The notes below the pieces were generated by a model. The model saw only the letters and a program-made list of their open reading frames with translations, was not told where the DNA came from and did not search any database. 44,484 bases of DNA from Cnuella takakiae (GTDB lineage Bacteria; Bacteroidota; Bacteroidia; Chitinophagales; Chitinophagaceae): contig NZ_MTFE01000010.1 in assembly GCF_001953305.1 (NCBI RefSeq), positions 3,970,762 through 4,015,245 on the forward strand, given 5' to 3'. Below, in pieces: positions 17,563-25,417 of this stretch. A program made the translations under genes and the position numbers. Numbering within the stretch: position 1 is the first letter of the stretch; each line of letters starts with the position of its first letter.

Positions 17563-17579
17563 GGCAGGAACCACCTGCC
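17563..17579 (+). repeat. Stem-loop in the ahcY leader
   Basis: GGCAGG, loop AACCA, CCTGCC. It lies between the -7 element and the start codon, so it would be at the 5' end of the mRNA. It is too short to be a known SAM or SAH riboswitch. Confidence 0.5.
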
Positions 17580-17600
17580 GCATTAGAAAAATACACAACT

Positions 17601-18929
17601 ATGTCAACCATTACCCGCTCCAACATCAACTTCGAGCTGCCGTACAAGGTAAAGGATATGAGCCTGGCCGAATGGGGTCGTAAAGAGATCCGTCTGGCTG
17701 AAGCCGAAATGCCCGGCCTGATGGCCCTGCGTGCCGAATATGGCGCCAGCCAGCCCCTGAAAGGTGCCCGCGTTGCCGGCTGCCTGCACATGACCATCCA
17801 AACCGCAGTGCTCATCGAAACCCTCGTAGCCCTGGGCGCCGAAGTGAAGTGGAGCTCCTGCAACATCTTCTCTACCCAGGACCACGCCGCTGCTGCCATT
17901 GCCGCTGCCGGTATTGGTGTATATGCCTGGAAAGGCCAGACCATTGAAGAAGCCGACTGGTGTATCGAGCAGACCCTGTTCTTTGGCAGCGCCGAGCGCC
18001 CCCTGAACATGATCCTCGACGATGGTGGCGACCTTACCAATATGGTGCTGGACAAATACCCCGAGCTGGTGCAGTATGTAAAAGGCATTTCTGAAGAAAC
18101 CACTACCGGTGTTCACCGCCTGTATGAGCGTATGGCCAAAGGCACCCTGCCCGTGCCATCGATTAACGTAAATGACTCGGTTACCAAATCGAAGTTTGAC
18201 AATAAATACGGTTGTAAAGAATCACTGGTGGATGCGATCCGCCGTGCAACCGACGTAATGCTGGCCGGCAAGGTAGCCGTTGTAGGCGGTTATGGCGACG
18301 TAGGTAAAGGTTCTGCTGCTTCGCTGGCTGGTGCCGGTTGCCGCGTAATTGTTACCGAGATCGATCCTATCTGCGCCCTGCAGGCTGCTATGGACGGTTT
18401 TGAAGTAAAGAAAATGATCGACGCCGTTAAAGAAGCCGACATCATTGTAACCGCTTCGGGTTGCCGCGACCTGATCACCGGTGCACACTTCAAATCAATG
18501 AAAGACAAAGCCATCGTTTGTAACATTGGTCACTTCGACATCGAGATCGACGTAGCCTGGCTGAACGAGAACTATGGTGATACCAAAGATACCATCAAGC
18601 CCCAGGTAGATATTTACAATGTAGACGGCAAGGACATCATCCTGCTGGCTGAAGGCCGCCTGGTAAACCTGGGTTGCGCTACCGGTCACCCCTCCTTTGT
18701 GATGAGTAACTCGTTTACCAACCAAACCCTGGCACAAATTGAACTGTGGGTAAACGGCGATCAGTACGAGAACAAAGTATACGTGTTGCCCAAGCACCTC
18801 GACGAGAAGGTTGCCCGCCTGCACCTTTCCAAAATTGGTGTGGAACTGGACGAACTCACCACTGCTCAGGCCGAGTACCTCGGTATTCCGCAGGCTGGTC
18901 CGTTCAAGACCGATGCATACCGTTATTAA
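17601..18929 (+). CDS. ahcY: Adenosylhomocysteinase (S-adenosylhomocysteine hydrolase)
   Basis: A 442-aa cytosolic NAD-dependent enzyme that splits S-adenosylhomocysteine into homocysteine and adenosine, recycling the product of SAM-dependent methylation. Signatures are [16 protein letters not shown], the substrate segment [12 protein letters not shown], the NAD-binding GGYGDVG (229-235), [11 protein letters not shown], and the C-terminal PFKTDAYRY that closes the partner subunit's cofactor site. The start is ATG 17601. GC-rich, evenly biased codons suggest high expression. It has its own terminator and is divergent from an Lrp-type regulator. Confidence 0.98.
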   Translation: MSTITRSNINFELPYKVKDMSLAEWGRKEIRLAEAEMPGLMALRAEYGASQPLKGARVAGCLHMTIQTAVLIETLVALGAEVKWSSCNIFSTQDHAAAAIAAAGIGVYAWKGQTIEEADWCIEQTLFFGSAERPLNMILDDGGDLTNMVLDKYPELVQYVKGISEETTTGVHRLYERMAKGTLPVPSINVNDSVTKSKFDNKYGCKESLVDAIRRATDVMLAGKVAVVGGYGDVGKGSAASLAGAGCRVIVTEIDPICALQAAMDGFEVKKMIDAVKEADIIVTASGCRDLITGAHFKSMKDKAIVCNIGHFDIEIDVAWLNENYGDTKDTIKPQVDIYNVDGKDIILLAEGRLVNLGCATGHPSFVMSNSFTNQTLAQIELWVNGDQYENKVYVLPKHLDEKVARLHLSKIGVELDELTTAQAEYLGIPQAGPFKTDAYRY

Positions 18930-18932
18930 TAG

Positions 18933-18960
18933 GCTGCAAGCTTACAGCTATAAGCTTCAA
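18933..18960. repeat. AAGCTT-rich intergenic repeat
   Basis: The stretch gctgcaagcttacagctata, followed by agcttcaa, contains AAGCTT twice and several CAAGC/AGCT units. It is a degenerate short repeat just before the ahcY terminator. Confidence 0.35.
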
Positions 18961-18963
18961 GTA

Positions 18964-18992
18964 AATAGCCCCCGCAGGTTGCGGGGGCTATT
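18964..18992 (+). terminator. Terminator of ahcY
   Basis: AATAGCCCCCGCA and TGCGGGGGCTATT (13 bp, perfect) enclose a 3-nt loop and are followed by CTTTTTTAT. It is a strong intrinsic terminator. Confidence 0.92.
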
Positions 18993-19036
18993 CTTTTTTA
19001 TGTTTTAATTCAGCAAATGGATAATGATATAGGCAA

Positions 19037-19987
19037 CTAGCTACTAGATACCACGAAAGTTATGGGCTGTTTCCGGTAGGCTTTTACGGGTACCCCGTAC
19101 AACAATGCAGGCACCCATTTAGGCGACTTCTTCATCATACGCAACACTTCGGCTTCCATCCCAAAACCAAACTTAGTCAATGCATGGATATCACTCAGGC
19201 TACCGTCTCTTTCTACTATGAATTGCACCATCACCTGGTAATGACCATCAGGAGCCTTGTTATTTATTGGAGTTCTCGGGTCAAGGTTCTTTTCCAGAAA
19301 ACGACGCCAGCCTCCTTCCCCACCTGGGAAATCAGCATCACGTGGGCGGCAAGCAGCGGTATCGATCTTGTTGCCCTTTTCATCAAAACAAGACCAGTCG
19401 GAAACATTGCCTGCATCGTCGTACGTCTCCATTGCTTTTACCTCCCCGTTGGTATGGTAATACCGCCACCTCCCACGGTGTAAAGTATCCTGTTTTACAT
19501 AACCGGCCGAAGCTACCCGTCCATCCTCATGATAACTTATTTCTGAGCCATTGCCTGCGCCATCATAGTTGAGCGAGTCGGAAAGCATCCCATCATCGTA
19601 CCATGCCATGCTTACGCCAATCCTGTGCCCCATGCGGTAATTACTTGAGTCGGTCACAAACCCTTTCGGATTAACGGTAAGCCATAGTCCATCTTTCTTT
19701 CCATCCACATAGTTGCCTTTGGCGGATAAAATCTTGTTGTCGTGAAAACTGGTATAAGTGCCATGGGCAATTTTGCAGGAATCATCCCGGTACCAGGCTT
19801 CCCTGGCCATGGTGCGCTCCGGAACAAAATAGGCCATGCGGTGCCAAAGGCTGTCCTTCTTTTCGGTGATGACCCAATACCGCGGCGTGTGCGGCGTAGG
19901 CTTGAAATTGATATCAAAACCTTCTTCTCTAGTTTGTGCAAACAGGTTGAAGGGCAAAAAAAGCAGTAGGCTAAAAATATAGCGCAT
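19037..19987 (-). CDS. YwqK/MORN-like repeat protein with C-terminal TonB domain
   Basis: A 316-aa secreted protein with a signal peptide (MRYIFSLLLFLPFNLFAQ). Residues 60-220 hold MORN/YwqK-type repeats (GTYTSFHDNKILSAKGNYVDG, then GVSMAWYDDG, SEISYHEDGRVAS and RWRYYHTNGEVKAMETYDDAG). The last 90 residues resemble a TonB C-terminal domain (VQFIVERDGSLSDIH, then KWVPALLYGVPVKAYRKQPITF). This architecture is common in Bacteroidota; its role is unknown, although some annotations call the repeats antitoxin-like, which I would not infer. The start at ATG 19987 begins the signal peptide. Confidence 0.82.
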   Translation of the reverse strand: MRYIFSLLLFLPFNLFAQTREEGFDINFKPTPHTPRYWVITEKKDSLWHRMAYFVPERTMAREAWYRDDSCKIAHGTYTSFHDNKILSAKGNYVDGKKDGLWLTVNPKGFVTDSSNYRMGHRIGVSMAWYDDGMLSDSLNYDGAGNGSEISYHEDGRVASAGYVKQDTLHRGRWRYYHTNGEVKAMETYDDAGNVSDWSCFDEKGNKIDTAACRPRDADFPGGEGGWRRFLEKNLDPRTPINNKAPDGHYQVMVQFIVERDGSLSDIHALTKFGFGMEAEVLRMMKKSPKWVPALLYGVPVKAYRKQPITFVVSSS

Positions 19988-20078
19988 AGGTGTTCTGGTT
20001 GCAGCTAAAATAATAAATCTCAAATGGATGATAGATCAGCAATAATTTCTTGCAATGCTGTAAAGGGTACAGCACAAA

Positions 20079-20109
20079 AAACAGGCAGCCCTAGTATGGC
20101 TGCCTGTTT
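20079..20109 (-). terminator. Terminator of the DUF1080 gene
   Basis: AAACAGGCAGCC and GGCTGCCTGTTT (12 bp) enclose a 7-nt loop. On the minus strand it is followed by a T run (the + strand reads CACAAAAAA just before it), as expected for the gene ending at 20145. Confidence 0.85.
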
Positions 20110-20144
20110 GTATCACACATTCAGATAAATCAAGGATTTTGCAC

Positions 20145-20933
20145 TTAGTACTCCATCAACTCAATCTTCCGAAACTCCATCGGGTGGCTATTGGACTGTA
20201 AAGAGATAAAGCCAGAACGCACCTGGTCATTGCCCTCTTTGATAAAAGTTTTTCCAACCGCATGTGCCGAATCGTAGTGGGGATTGGCATACTGGAGGAT
20301 TTGTTCGCCATTTACATAATGAAATATTTTGCCATCCCGCACTTCTATTTCAGCAGTTACCCACTGGTCGCCGTGGAAAGTTCGCTTAACGGTAGCGGGT
20401 GTACAAAAAGCAGCATTGCGCAGCCCTTTGATCTCCACCTTGGTACCTGGGGTACAAATCTCTCCTACCGGCCGGTCGTCCTTACCATTGCCACCATGCA
20501 GATTATACTCGAGGCAAACAGGGAACTGTTGTTCCAAAGCCATTGTATTTGGATTTTGCCCGTGGTACTGGATACCGCCATCCCGATAACCCCATGCCGG
20601 TGCACCCGGAGTGGTTTTCCCTACAAACCGGTACTCTACCTTCAGGCGGTAATTGGTCAGCTCCTTATTGTAATACAAGGCACCAAACCTGTTTTTAAAA
20701 CTATCATACTGGTCGTACCGCACCTGCAGGATTCCATCCTTTACCCGGAATGTGTTGCCAAAATTGTTGCCCACCGGGTAGCCGGCAATCTTCACCAGCC
20801 AGCCATCGAGGTTTTTCCCGTTAAAGAGGGATTTCCATTTTGCCGCAGGCCTATCTCCCGAAGTGGATTGAAAACCGGCAAGCGCAACAAAAAGGATCAG
20901 AAGAGCAGTAAAAGAAAGAAGAGGCTTTTTCAT
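20145..20933 (-). CDS. DUF1080 family protein (3-keto-disaccharide hydrolase-like)
   Basis: A 262-aa secreted protein with a signal peptide (MKKPLLSFTALLILFVALAG). The concanavalin-like DUF1080 domain shows WKSLFNGKNLDGW at its start, LKVEYRF in the middle, then GGIQYHGQ and LEYNLHG, and a final GFISLQSNSHPMEFRKIEL. Recent work on Bacteroidota assigns some DUF1080 proteins as hydrolases or lyases of 3-keto-glycosides. Assignment of that activity here is family-based. It lies 4.5 kb from a GMC dehydrogenase that might make keto-sugars. It is divergent from the DUF1028 gene. Confidence 0.88.
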   Translation of the reverse strand: MKKPLLSFTALLILFVALAGFQSTSGDRPAAKWKSLFNGKNLDGWLVKIAGYPVGNNFGNTFRVKDGILQVRYDQYDSFKNRFGALYYNKELTNYRLKVEYRFVGKTTPGAPAWGYRDGGIQYHGQNPNTMALEQQFPVCLEYNLHGGNGKDDRPVGEICTPGTKVEIKGLRNAAFCTPATVKRTFHGDQWVTAEIEVRDGKIFHYVNGEQILQYANPHYDSAHAVGKTFIKEGNDQVRSGFISLQSNSHPMEFRKIELMEY

Positions 20934-21015
20934 TCCGTTGTTTGTGGTTCCTAAGATATAGTATTAGGATTTAGCACAATGTTCCAAAGAAGAGTTTATT
21001 AAAATCCGGAAGGCC

Positions 21016-21048
21016 GGCATTTCAAAACTCCTTTGCTCCTGAAATGCC
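21016..21048. repeat. Inverted repeat between DUF1080 and DUF1028 genes
   Basis: GGCATTTCA and TGAAATGCC (9 bp, perfect) flank a 15-nt loop. It lies in the 149-bp divergent gap, 34 bp before the DUF1028 ATG. It could be an operator or a leader hairpin. Confidence 0.45.
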
Positions 21049-21082
21049 CGAATCACTTAAATTGACTGCCATAAGTTCACAC

Positions 21083-22069
21083 ATGAAAAAAGCACTTGTA
21101 TTCTTTTTATTGGCCGCTGTTACCGGCGCCGTTAGGGCCCAGGTTTTCAAATCGGCCGAGCCCCTTGCGCACACCTATTCCATTGTTGCCCGCGACGAAG
21201 CCACCGGCGAAATCGGAGTAGCGGTACAAAGCCACTGGTTTTCGGTAGGCACTTCCGTTAGCTGGGCCGAAGCAGGCGTAGGCGCCGTAGCTACCCAATC
21301 TTTTACCAACAAATCCTTCGGAATCCGTGGGTTGGCATTATTGAAAAAAGGCCTGGATGCACAGCAGGCACTCGACAGCCTGCTGGCCACCGATGAAGGC
21401 CGTGAAGTGCGGCAGGTTGCCATTGTTGACACCAAGGGCAATGTGGCCGTGCATACCGGCAACAAGTGCATCGATTTTGCAGGCCATATCAAAGGAGCCA
21501 GCTTCTCGGTTCAGGCCAATATGATGTTGACCAACAAGGTACCGCAGGCAATGGCTGCCGCTTTTGAAAAAGGCAAGGGCAAAAAACTCGGAGAACGCAT
21601 GCTGCTGGCATTGGAAGCCGCACAGGCTGCAGGTGGCGATATCCGGGGCAGCCAGTCGGCGGCCCTGATTGTAGTGCCGGGTAAGTCGAACAACGAACCC
21701 TGGAACGAACGCATCAACGACCTGCGGGTTGACGACCATGCCACACCGCTGAAGGAATTGCGCCGCTTGTACACCGTGCAGGTAGCTTACGATTTTATGA
21801 ATGCCGGCGATTTAGCCGTCGAGAAAAATGATATGCAAGGCGCCATGCAGGCCTATAACACGGCAATGCACATGTTTCCCCGCAACCTGGAAATGCAGTA
21901 CTGGACGGCCATTACTTTGGCAAACAATAAAGACCTGAAACAGGCGCTGCCCATGCTGCAAAAGATCTTTGCACAAGATGCCAACTGGAAAGAACTCACC
22001 AGGCGTTTGCCTAAAGTGAACCTGCTTTCCGTTGATGATGCCACCTTTAAAAAGATCATGGCGCTATAA
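21083..22069 (+). CDS. DUF1028 family protein (Ntn-hydrolase-like) with C-terminal TPR-like region
   Basis: A 328-aa protein with a signal peptide ending RAQ. The DUF1028 domain runs from HTYSIVARDEATGEIGVAVQ through FSVGTSVSWAEAGVGAVATQ, then RQVAIVDTKGNVAVHTG and FSVQANMM, to about residue 215. The last 100 residues are helical and TPR-like (AMQAYNTAMHMFPRNLEMQYW). The family has an Ntn-hydrolase-like fold, but its reaction is unknown. ATG 21083 begins the signal peptide; an upstream in-frame ATG at 21044 lies in the divergent hairpin and is less likely. Confidence 0.85.
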   Translation: MKKALVFFLLAAVTGAVRAQVFKSAEPLAHTYSIVARDEATGEIGVAVQSHWFSVGTSVSWAEAGVGAVATQSFTNKSFGIRGLALLKKGLDAQQALDSLLATDEGREVRQVAIVDTKGNVAVHTGNKCIDFAGHIKGASFSVQANMMLTNKVPQAMAAAFEKGKGKKLGERMLLALEAAQAAGGDIRGSQSAALIVVPGKSNNEPWNERINDLRVDDHATPLKELRRLYTVQVAYDFMNAGDLAVEKNDMQGAMQAYNTAMHMFPRNLEMQYWTAITLANNKDLKQALPMLQKIFAQDANWKELTRRLPKVNLLSVDDATFKKIMAL

Positions 22070-22074
22070 ACAAA

Positions 22075-22133
22075 AAGCTGGTAGCACAGCCTGCTTCAGG
22101 CGAAAACTCCGAAGCGGTCTGTGCTACCAGCTT
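22075..22133. terminator. Bidirectional terminator between convergent genes
   Basis: AAGCTGGTAGCACAG (22075-22089) pairs with CTGTGCTACCAGCTT (22119-22133), and an inner TGCTTC/GAAGCG stem extends it. A runs on the left and right give a T tract mainly for the minus-strand response regulator; the plus-strand DUF1028 gene also ends here. Confidence 0.75.
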
Positions 22134-22152
22134 AATTAAAAAACGCAATACC

Positions 22153-22530
22153 TTATTCCTTTACTGCCTTATTCCAGGTGTACTGTTTATTCAATAAGGT
22201 AGTGAGGTTACCCACATGCACCGGCTTTTCTACTACGTCATCAGCGGCACAGGCACCAAAAATATTGCGGCTGGTAGACTGGGCATCCAGCAGCAATACT
22301 ACCGGCAAACCACGCTCCTGCTTCACCTGGCACAAGGCATCGGCGTCAAAGCCCTGCATATCTGGATTCACTACTATCACGGCGTGATTACCCTGCCTTG
22401 CTACCTGCGCCACCTGTCCGCCATTGGTAAGGGTGGTTACTTCAAAACCCGATTGCCCCAGGGCTGTAGCCCATTCCTGCAGGCCTGCGCTATCCTCATC
22501 ACAAATCAATATGGTCTTCTCGTTTGCCAT
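22153..22530 (-). CDS. Degenerate (pseudo-)receiver domain protein
   Basis: A 125-aa single receiver-like domain without an output domain. The N-terminal acidic cluster is intact (Asp11, Glu12, Asp13) and Lys102 in EKP is kept. The phosphoacceptor position is Asn55 (VIVVNPDMQG) and the switch Thr/Ser position is Asp82 (LLLDAQ). A conventional Asp phosphorylation therefore looks impossible unless Asp57 substitutes. It lies 86 bp downstream of a canonical single-domain receiver on the same strand, separated by a terminator-like hairpin. A phosphorylation-independent adaptor role is inference. Confidence 0.82.
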   Translation of the reverse strand: MANEKTILICDEDSAGLQEWATALGQSGFEVTTLTNGGQVAQVARQGNHAVIVVNPDMQGFDADALCQVKQERGLPVVLLLDAQSTSRNIFGACAADDVVEKPVHVGNLTTLLNKQYTWNKAVKE

Positions 22531-22550
22531 GGTAATGTATTTAATAAAAA

Positions 22551-22592
22551 AATCTGCATGGTTAAAAACAAGTGTTCTTATCCATGCAGATT
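22551..22592 (-). terminator. Stem-loop terminator between the two response regulators
   Basis: AATCTGCATGG and CCATGCAGATT (11 bp) enclose a 20-nt loop. On the minus strand it is followed by TTTTTTATT. It separates the two receiver genes, acting either as terminator or as partial attenuator. Confidence 0.82.
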
Positions 22593-22616
22593 CTGTTGTA
22601 ATACTATGCCAAATGC

Positions 22617-23021
22617 TTAAGCCAGGGCTTCTTTATTAATAGGCTCAAGCATGCTGGTAATGGCATCAAACAATTGGTTACGGGTAAAAGGCTTCTCTAG
22701 GAAAATGTCGGCGCCGTTTTCCATAGCCACATCTTTTGCCGAACCATCATAACCGGAGATCATGATGATGCGGATCTCGGGATAATTCTTTTTGATATAG
22801 CTGATATAGTCAATACCAAAACCGTCGGGCAGTTTGTTGTCCAGGATCACCAGGGCTGGCTTTTCCTTTTGTAGATATTCTTCAGCAGAAAGAATGGTTT
22901 TCACGTGGTCGAGGTCTACTTTCCCATTAAGCATGATGTTGAGCAAAAGGCACATATCGCCTTCGTCTTCTACGATCAAAACCTTCTGGAGTGGGGTTGC
23001 GGAGGGCTTACTGTTGGGCAT
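22617..23021 (-). CDS. Single-domain response regulator
   Basis: A 134-aa receiver domain preceded by a short polar leader (MPNSKPSATPLQ). Residues expected for phosphorylation are present: VEDEGD acidic pocket, Asp61 in LVILDNKLPDG, Ser89 in MISG and Lys110 in LEKPF. No output domain follows. It is a CheY-like signal relay protein that probably passes phosphate or binds a partner kinase or effector. The cognate kinase is not in the window. Confidence 0.92.
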   Translation of the reverse strand: MPNSKPSATPLQKVLIVEDEGDMCLLLNIMLNGKVDLDHVKTILSAEEYLQKEKPALVILDNKLPDGFGIDYISYIKKNYPEIRIIMISGYDGSAKDVAMENGADIFLEKPFTRNQLFDAITSMLEPINKEALA

Positions 23022-23082
23022 GATGCATTCGTTTTAGTGGTAAAAGGGATCTTTTGAATTGATTGTTTGTGGCTGGTGTTAT

Positions 23083-23097
23083 TACAATGCTATTGTA
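23083..23097. promoter_or_regulatory. Dyad TACAAT-GCT-ATTGTA, possible operator
   Basis: Perfect 6-bp arms around a 3-bp centre lie in the divergent gap between the response regulator (start 23021) and the alpha/beta hydrolase (start 23209), 62 bp upstream of the regulator ATG. Confidence 0.35.
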
Positions 23098-23208
23098 GAA
23101 ATCCTAAAATCGTTCCAAACCCCAACATTACTGTCCCGCTAATTGGATCAGGGGGATCGGAAAACCGGCCTAACAAATTGTGGCACAGCATTTCAACAGT
23201 TGGGTACA

Positions 23209-24084
23209 ATGAATGGAACCATTTTGCATCTTCCGGATGGCCGCAAGCTGGCCTATGCACAATATGGCGACCCCAATGGTTTTCCCATTATTTATTTCCA
23301 CGGCACGCCCAGCTCGCGCCGCGAAATGGAGCAATGGCCCCATTTCGGTCTCGACACCAATGTATTGCTGCGGCAGCGTGGTTTGCGCATTATTGCTGCC
23401 GACCGCCCGGGGATGGGGCAATCCACTTTCAACCCCAAAGGTTCGGTACTTTCCCATGCGCAGGATATTGCTTTTCTGGTGCAACAACTACAGATCAGCA
23501 AATGCAGTGTGCTGGCCTGGTCGGGCGGAGGTCCTTATGCGCTGGCAATTGCTTACCTGTTGCCTCAGGTGGTGGAGCAGGTACAAATCTTTTGCGGGTT
23601 CACCCGGCAATTCGATGCCGAGGTGGTACGCCACATGAAGGGCAATAAAACCTACTTTCTTACAGCCCGTTATGCCCCGGCGCTAATCAGGCCGCTGATG
23701 TATGCCGTAAGCCGCCGTCCACTGCGCAAACCACCCCCCCGATTGCTCACCGACCTGAAACCGGTGGACTACCAATATTTTGGCAACCCTAAGCTGTACA
23801 GCGTTATGACAGATGTTTCGATTAAAGAGGCATGCTGCCAGGGAGCCAGAGGACCTATTTATGAAGCAGGTCTTTATTTTAAACCCTGGGGTTTTCGCTT
23901 GCAGGATATACTACAACCCGTACACTACTGGTGGGGCGAAGAAGATACCATGGTAATAAGGCTGCATGCAGCTGCGGTGGAACAACAGATACCAAAAGGC
24001 AAGGTCACCTACTTACCCGCAGAAGGCCACCTGTCCATTTTTGTGCACCATTTTGAAACGGTGCTGGATTTATTACAGCAATAA
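23209..24084 (+). CDS. Alpha/beta hydrolase
   Basis: A 291-aa cytosolic hydrolase of the alpha/beta fold. The oxyanion region HGTPSSR is at 31-37, the nucleophile elbow AWSGGGPYA has Ser105 (Ala where Gly is usual), the acid is probably Asp246 in WGEEDTMV and the base His274 in PAEGHLSIF. This matches the proline iminopeptidase/haloalkane-dehalogenase-like hydrolases, but the substrate cannot be named. ATG 23209 starts the first beta strand (MNGTILHLPDGRKLAYAQYG); in-frame codons upstream to 23143 lack features. Confidence 0.88.
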   Translation: MNGTILHLPDGRKLAYAQYGDPNGFPIIYFHGTPSSRREMEQWPHFGLDTNVLLRQRGLRIIAADRPGMGQSTFNPKGSVLSHAQDIAFLVQQLQISKCSVLAWSGGGPYALAIAYLLPQVVEQVQIFCGFTRQFDAEVVRHMKGNKTYFLTARYAPALIRPLMYAVSRRPLRKPPPRLLTDLKPVDYQYFGNPKLYSVMTDVSIKEACCQGARGPIYEAGLYFKPWGFRLQDILQPVHYWWGEEDTMVIRLHAAAVEQQIPKGKVTYLPAEGHLSIFVHHFETVLDLLQQ

Positions 24085-24108
24085 AATGCGGCAATGGGTT
24101 TGAATTTA

Positions 24109-24270
24109 TTAGAATAATTTATCCAGGCTGATCCGTCGTTTGGCCTCGGCCGAAAACTTGAGCAGGCTGGCCGTCAAACCATTGGAACGGCCCACCGGGA
24201 TGGTGGTGCGCCACTGGGCATAGCCGGCCTGAATGGGGTAAAAATGCAATTGCACATATCCTACTTTACT
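24109..24270 (-). other. In-frame continuation after the TGA of the lipoprotein gene
   Basis: Directly after the TGA at 24273-24271 the same frame stays open for 53 codons to a TAA at 24111-24109. The translation ends in SLLKFSAEAKRRISLDKLF, which reads like the natural amphipathic end of a secreted protein. It would put the gene end only 24 bp from the convergent hydrolase gene. This suggests a recent nonsense mutation, a sequencing error, or read-through. Confidence 0.5.
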
Positions 24271-24708
24271 TCATTTGGTATCCAGGTCAAAAGGTGCATA
24301 GGCGCCACCGTAGGCAAAATAACCCCCGCCATTGTAGCGCCATTCATCCTTAACTACGGTTTGCTCACCCAGGTAGTTGATTACAAAAACGCCGTCCACA
24401 CCCATACTTTTCAATTGGGCCAGGAATGCAGCACTATCCTGCGCATAACCCTGGGTAATATTACCCGTAGCAGGGATGGCTTTTTGGTCCAGGTCATCCA
24501 GGCTTTGTACCAGGGCTGCTTCTGTTCTTTGGCGGTATTCGGCTTTATCAATCCGGGCCAGCACCATTATTTTCTGGTAGGTTCTGGGCTGGTAGGCCAG
24601 GTCCTTGGTACTTTGGTAATTTATTTGACTGGTAGAGGAACAGGCTACTGCCAGGTTGCAGCAATAAAGGATCACCAAAAGCTTCGTTACAAATTGCAAA
24701 GCCTGCAT
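24271..24708 (-). CDS. Secreted lipoprotein, possibly truncated by an in-frame stop
   Basis: 145 codons from ATG 24708 to TGA 24271. A signal peptide ends in the lipobox LAVAC (Cys23). The mature part shows IMVLARIDKAEYRQRTEAALVQSL, MGVDGVFVINYLGEQTVV and a Gly/Tyr-rich segment (NGGGYFAYGGAY). This layout, with a strand, helix, strand and a Gly/Tyr loop, resembles Bacteroidota lipoproteins of the DUF4136-like type by recall only. The protein stops abruptly at FDLDTK, where related folds would continue with a strand and final helix. A matching in-frame extension of 53 codons follows. Function unknown. Confidence 0.65.
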   Translation of the reverse strand: MQALQFVTKLLVILYCCNLAVACSSTSQINYQSTKDLAYQPRTYQKIMVLARIDKAEYRQRTEAALVQSLDDLDQKAIPATGNITQGYAQDSAAFLAQLKSMGVDGVFVINYLGEQTVVKDEWRYNGGGYFAYGGAYAPFDLDTK

Positions 24709-24831
24709 AGCACAATAGTTTAGACTGGTAAGTTAGGACCTGCCTGCAGCCAGCAATTTTGGCCTTGTTTGCTATTGCAAAAACTTTGTTGACAATTATA
24801 AAATCACCAGGCACTGCCCCTGATTCCCCCT

Positions 24832-25293
24832 ATGCAAAAGCCCCAATTCGTTGCAGATGTACACCTGGGCCGCCTGGCAAAATGGCTGCGCATGCTGGGG
24901 TTCGACACCCAATATGCCAATGATATCCAGCTTCCGCAACTATTGCGTACTGCACATACACAGCAGCGGGTGCTGCTCACCCGAAACAGCCGTCTTGAAC
25001 ACAATCCTTTTATCCAAAAACTGGTACTTTCTTCCGAAAACCCAGAAGCCCAACTTCAGGAAGTTTTCGGCCATTTTCAACTACAAAAATTTCAGGAACC
25101 ATTCTCCCGGTGTTTAGCCTGTAATGGCATATTGGAAAGCATTGCAAAAGCAGAAATCATGCACCTGCTACAGCCCCAAACGGCAGCAGCTTTCACCGAA
25201 TTCTGGCAGTGTTCCAATTGCGGCAAGCTGTACTGGAAAGGTTCGCATTACGAGCGGATGACCCGCTTGATTCAGAATACTCTACCCACCTGA
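24832..25293 (+). CDS. Mut7-C RNase domain protein with zinc ribbon
   Basis: A 153-aa protein with the Mut7-C (PIN-like) signature VADVHLGRLAKWLRMLGFDT (Asp9), a TR-motif LLTRNSRL, and a C-terminal zinc ribbon with Cys94/Cys97 and Cys127/Cys130 followed by GKLYWKGSHYERM. PIN-type domains are Mg-dependent RNases. The residue after LLTR is Asn52, where relatives usually have Asp, so activity may be altered. ATG 24832 begins just before the first strand. Substrate unknown. It is a stand-alone version without the N-terminal ubiquitin-like domain sometimes seen. Confidence 0.87.
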   Translation: MQKPQFVADVHLGRLAKWLRMLGFDTQYANDIQLPQLLRTAHTQQRVLLTRNSRLEHNPFIQKLVLSSENPEAQLQEVFGHFQLQKFQEPFSRCLACNGILESIAKAEIMHLLQPQTAAAFTEFWQCSNCGKLYWKGSHYERMTRLIQNTLPT

Positions 25294-25417
25294 AAGGCAG
25301 GCAAAGCCGACAGGTTTTTACCATTTTTTGCACCGTCAACCTGTGCACCGGGTTGCGCAAAACCCTTCTATCCGGTCATTGATATTTCTCTTTAAATTGG
25401 GCATCTAACGTTTGTTC

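Noticed and set aside
17545-17600. SAM or SAH riboswitch upstream of ahcY
   Set aside because: The leader is under 50 nt with a single 6-bp hairpin; no pseudoknot partner or conserved riboswitch core is visible.
19037-19987. YwqK-type antitoxin of a toxin-antitoxin pair
   Set aside because: The repeat resembles YwqK, but the protein is secreted, has a TonB_C end and no toxin gene is adjacent.
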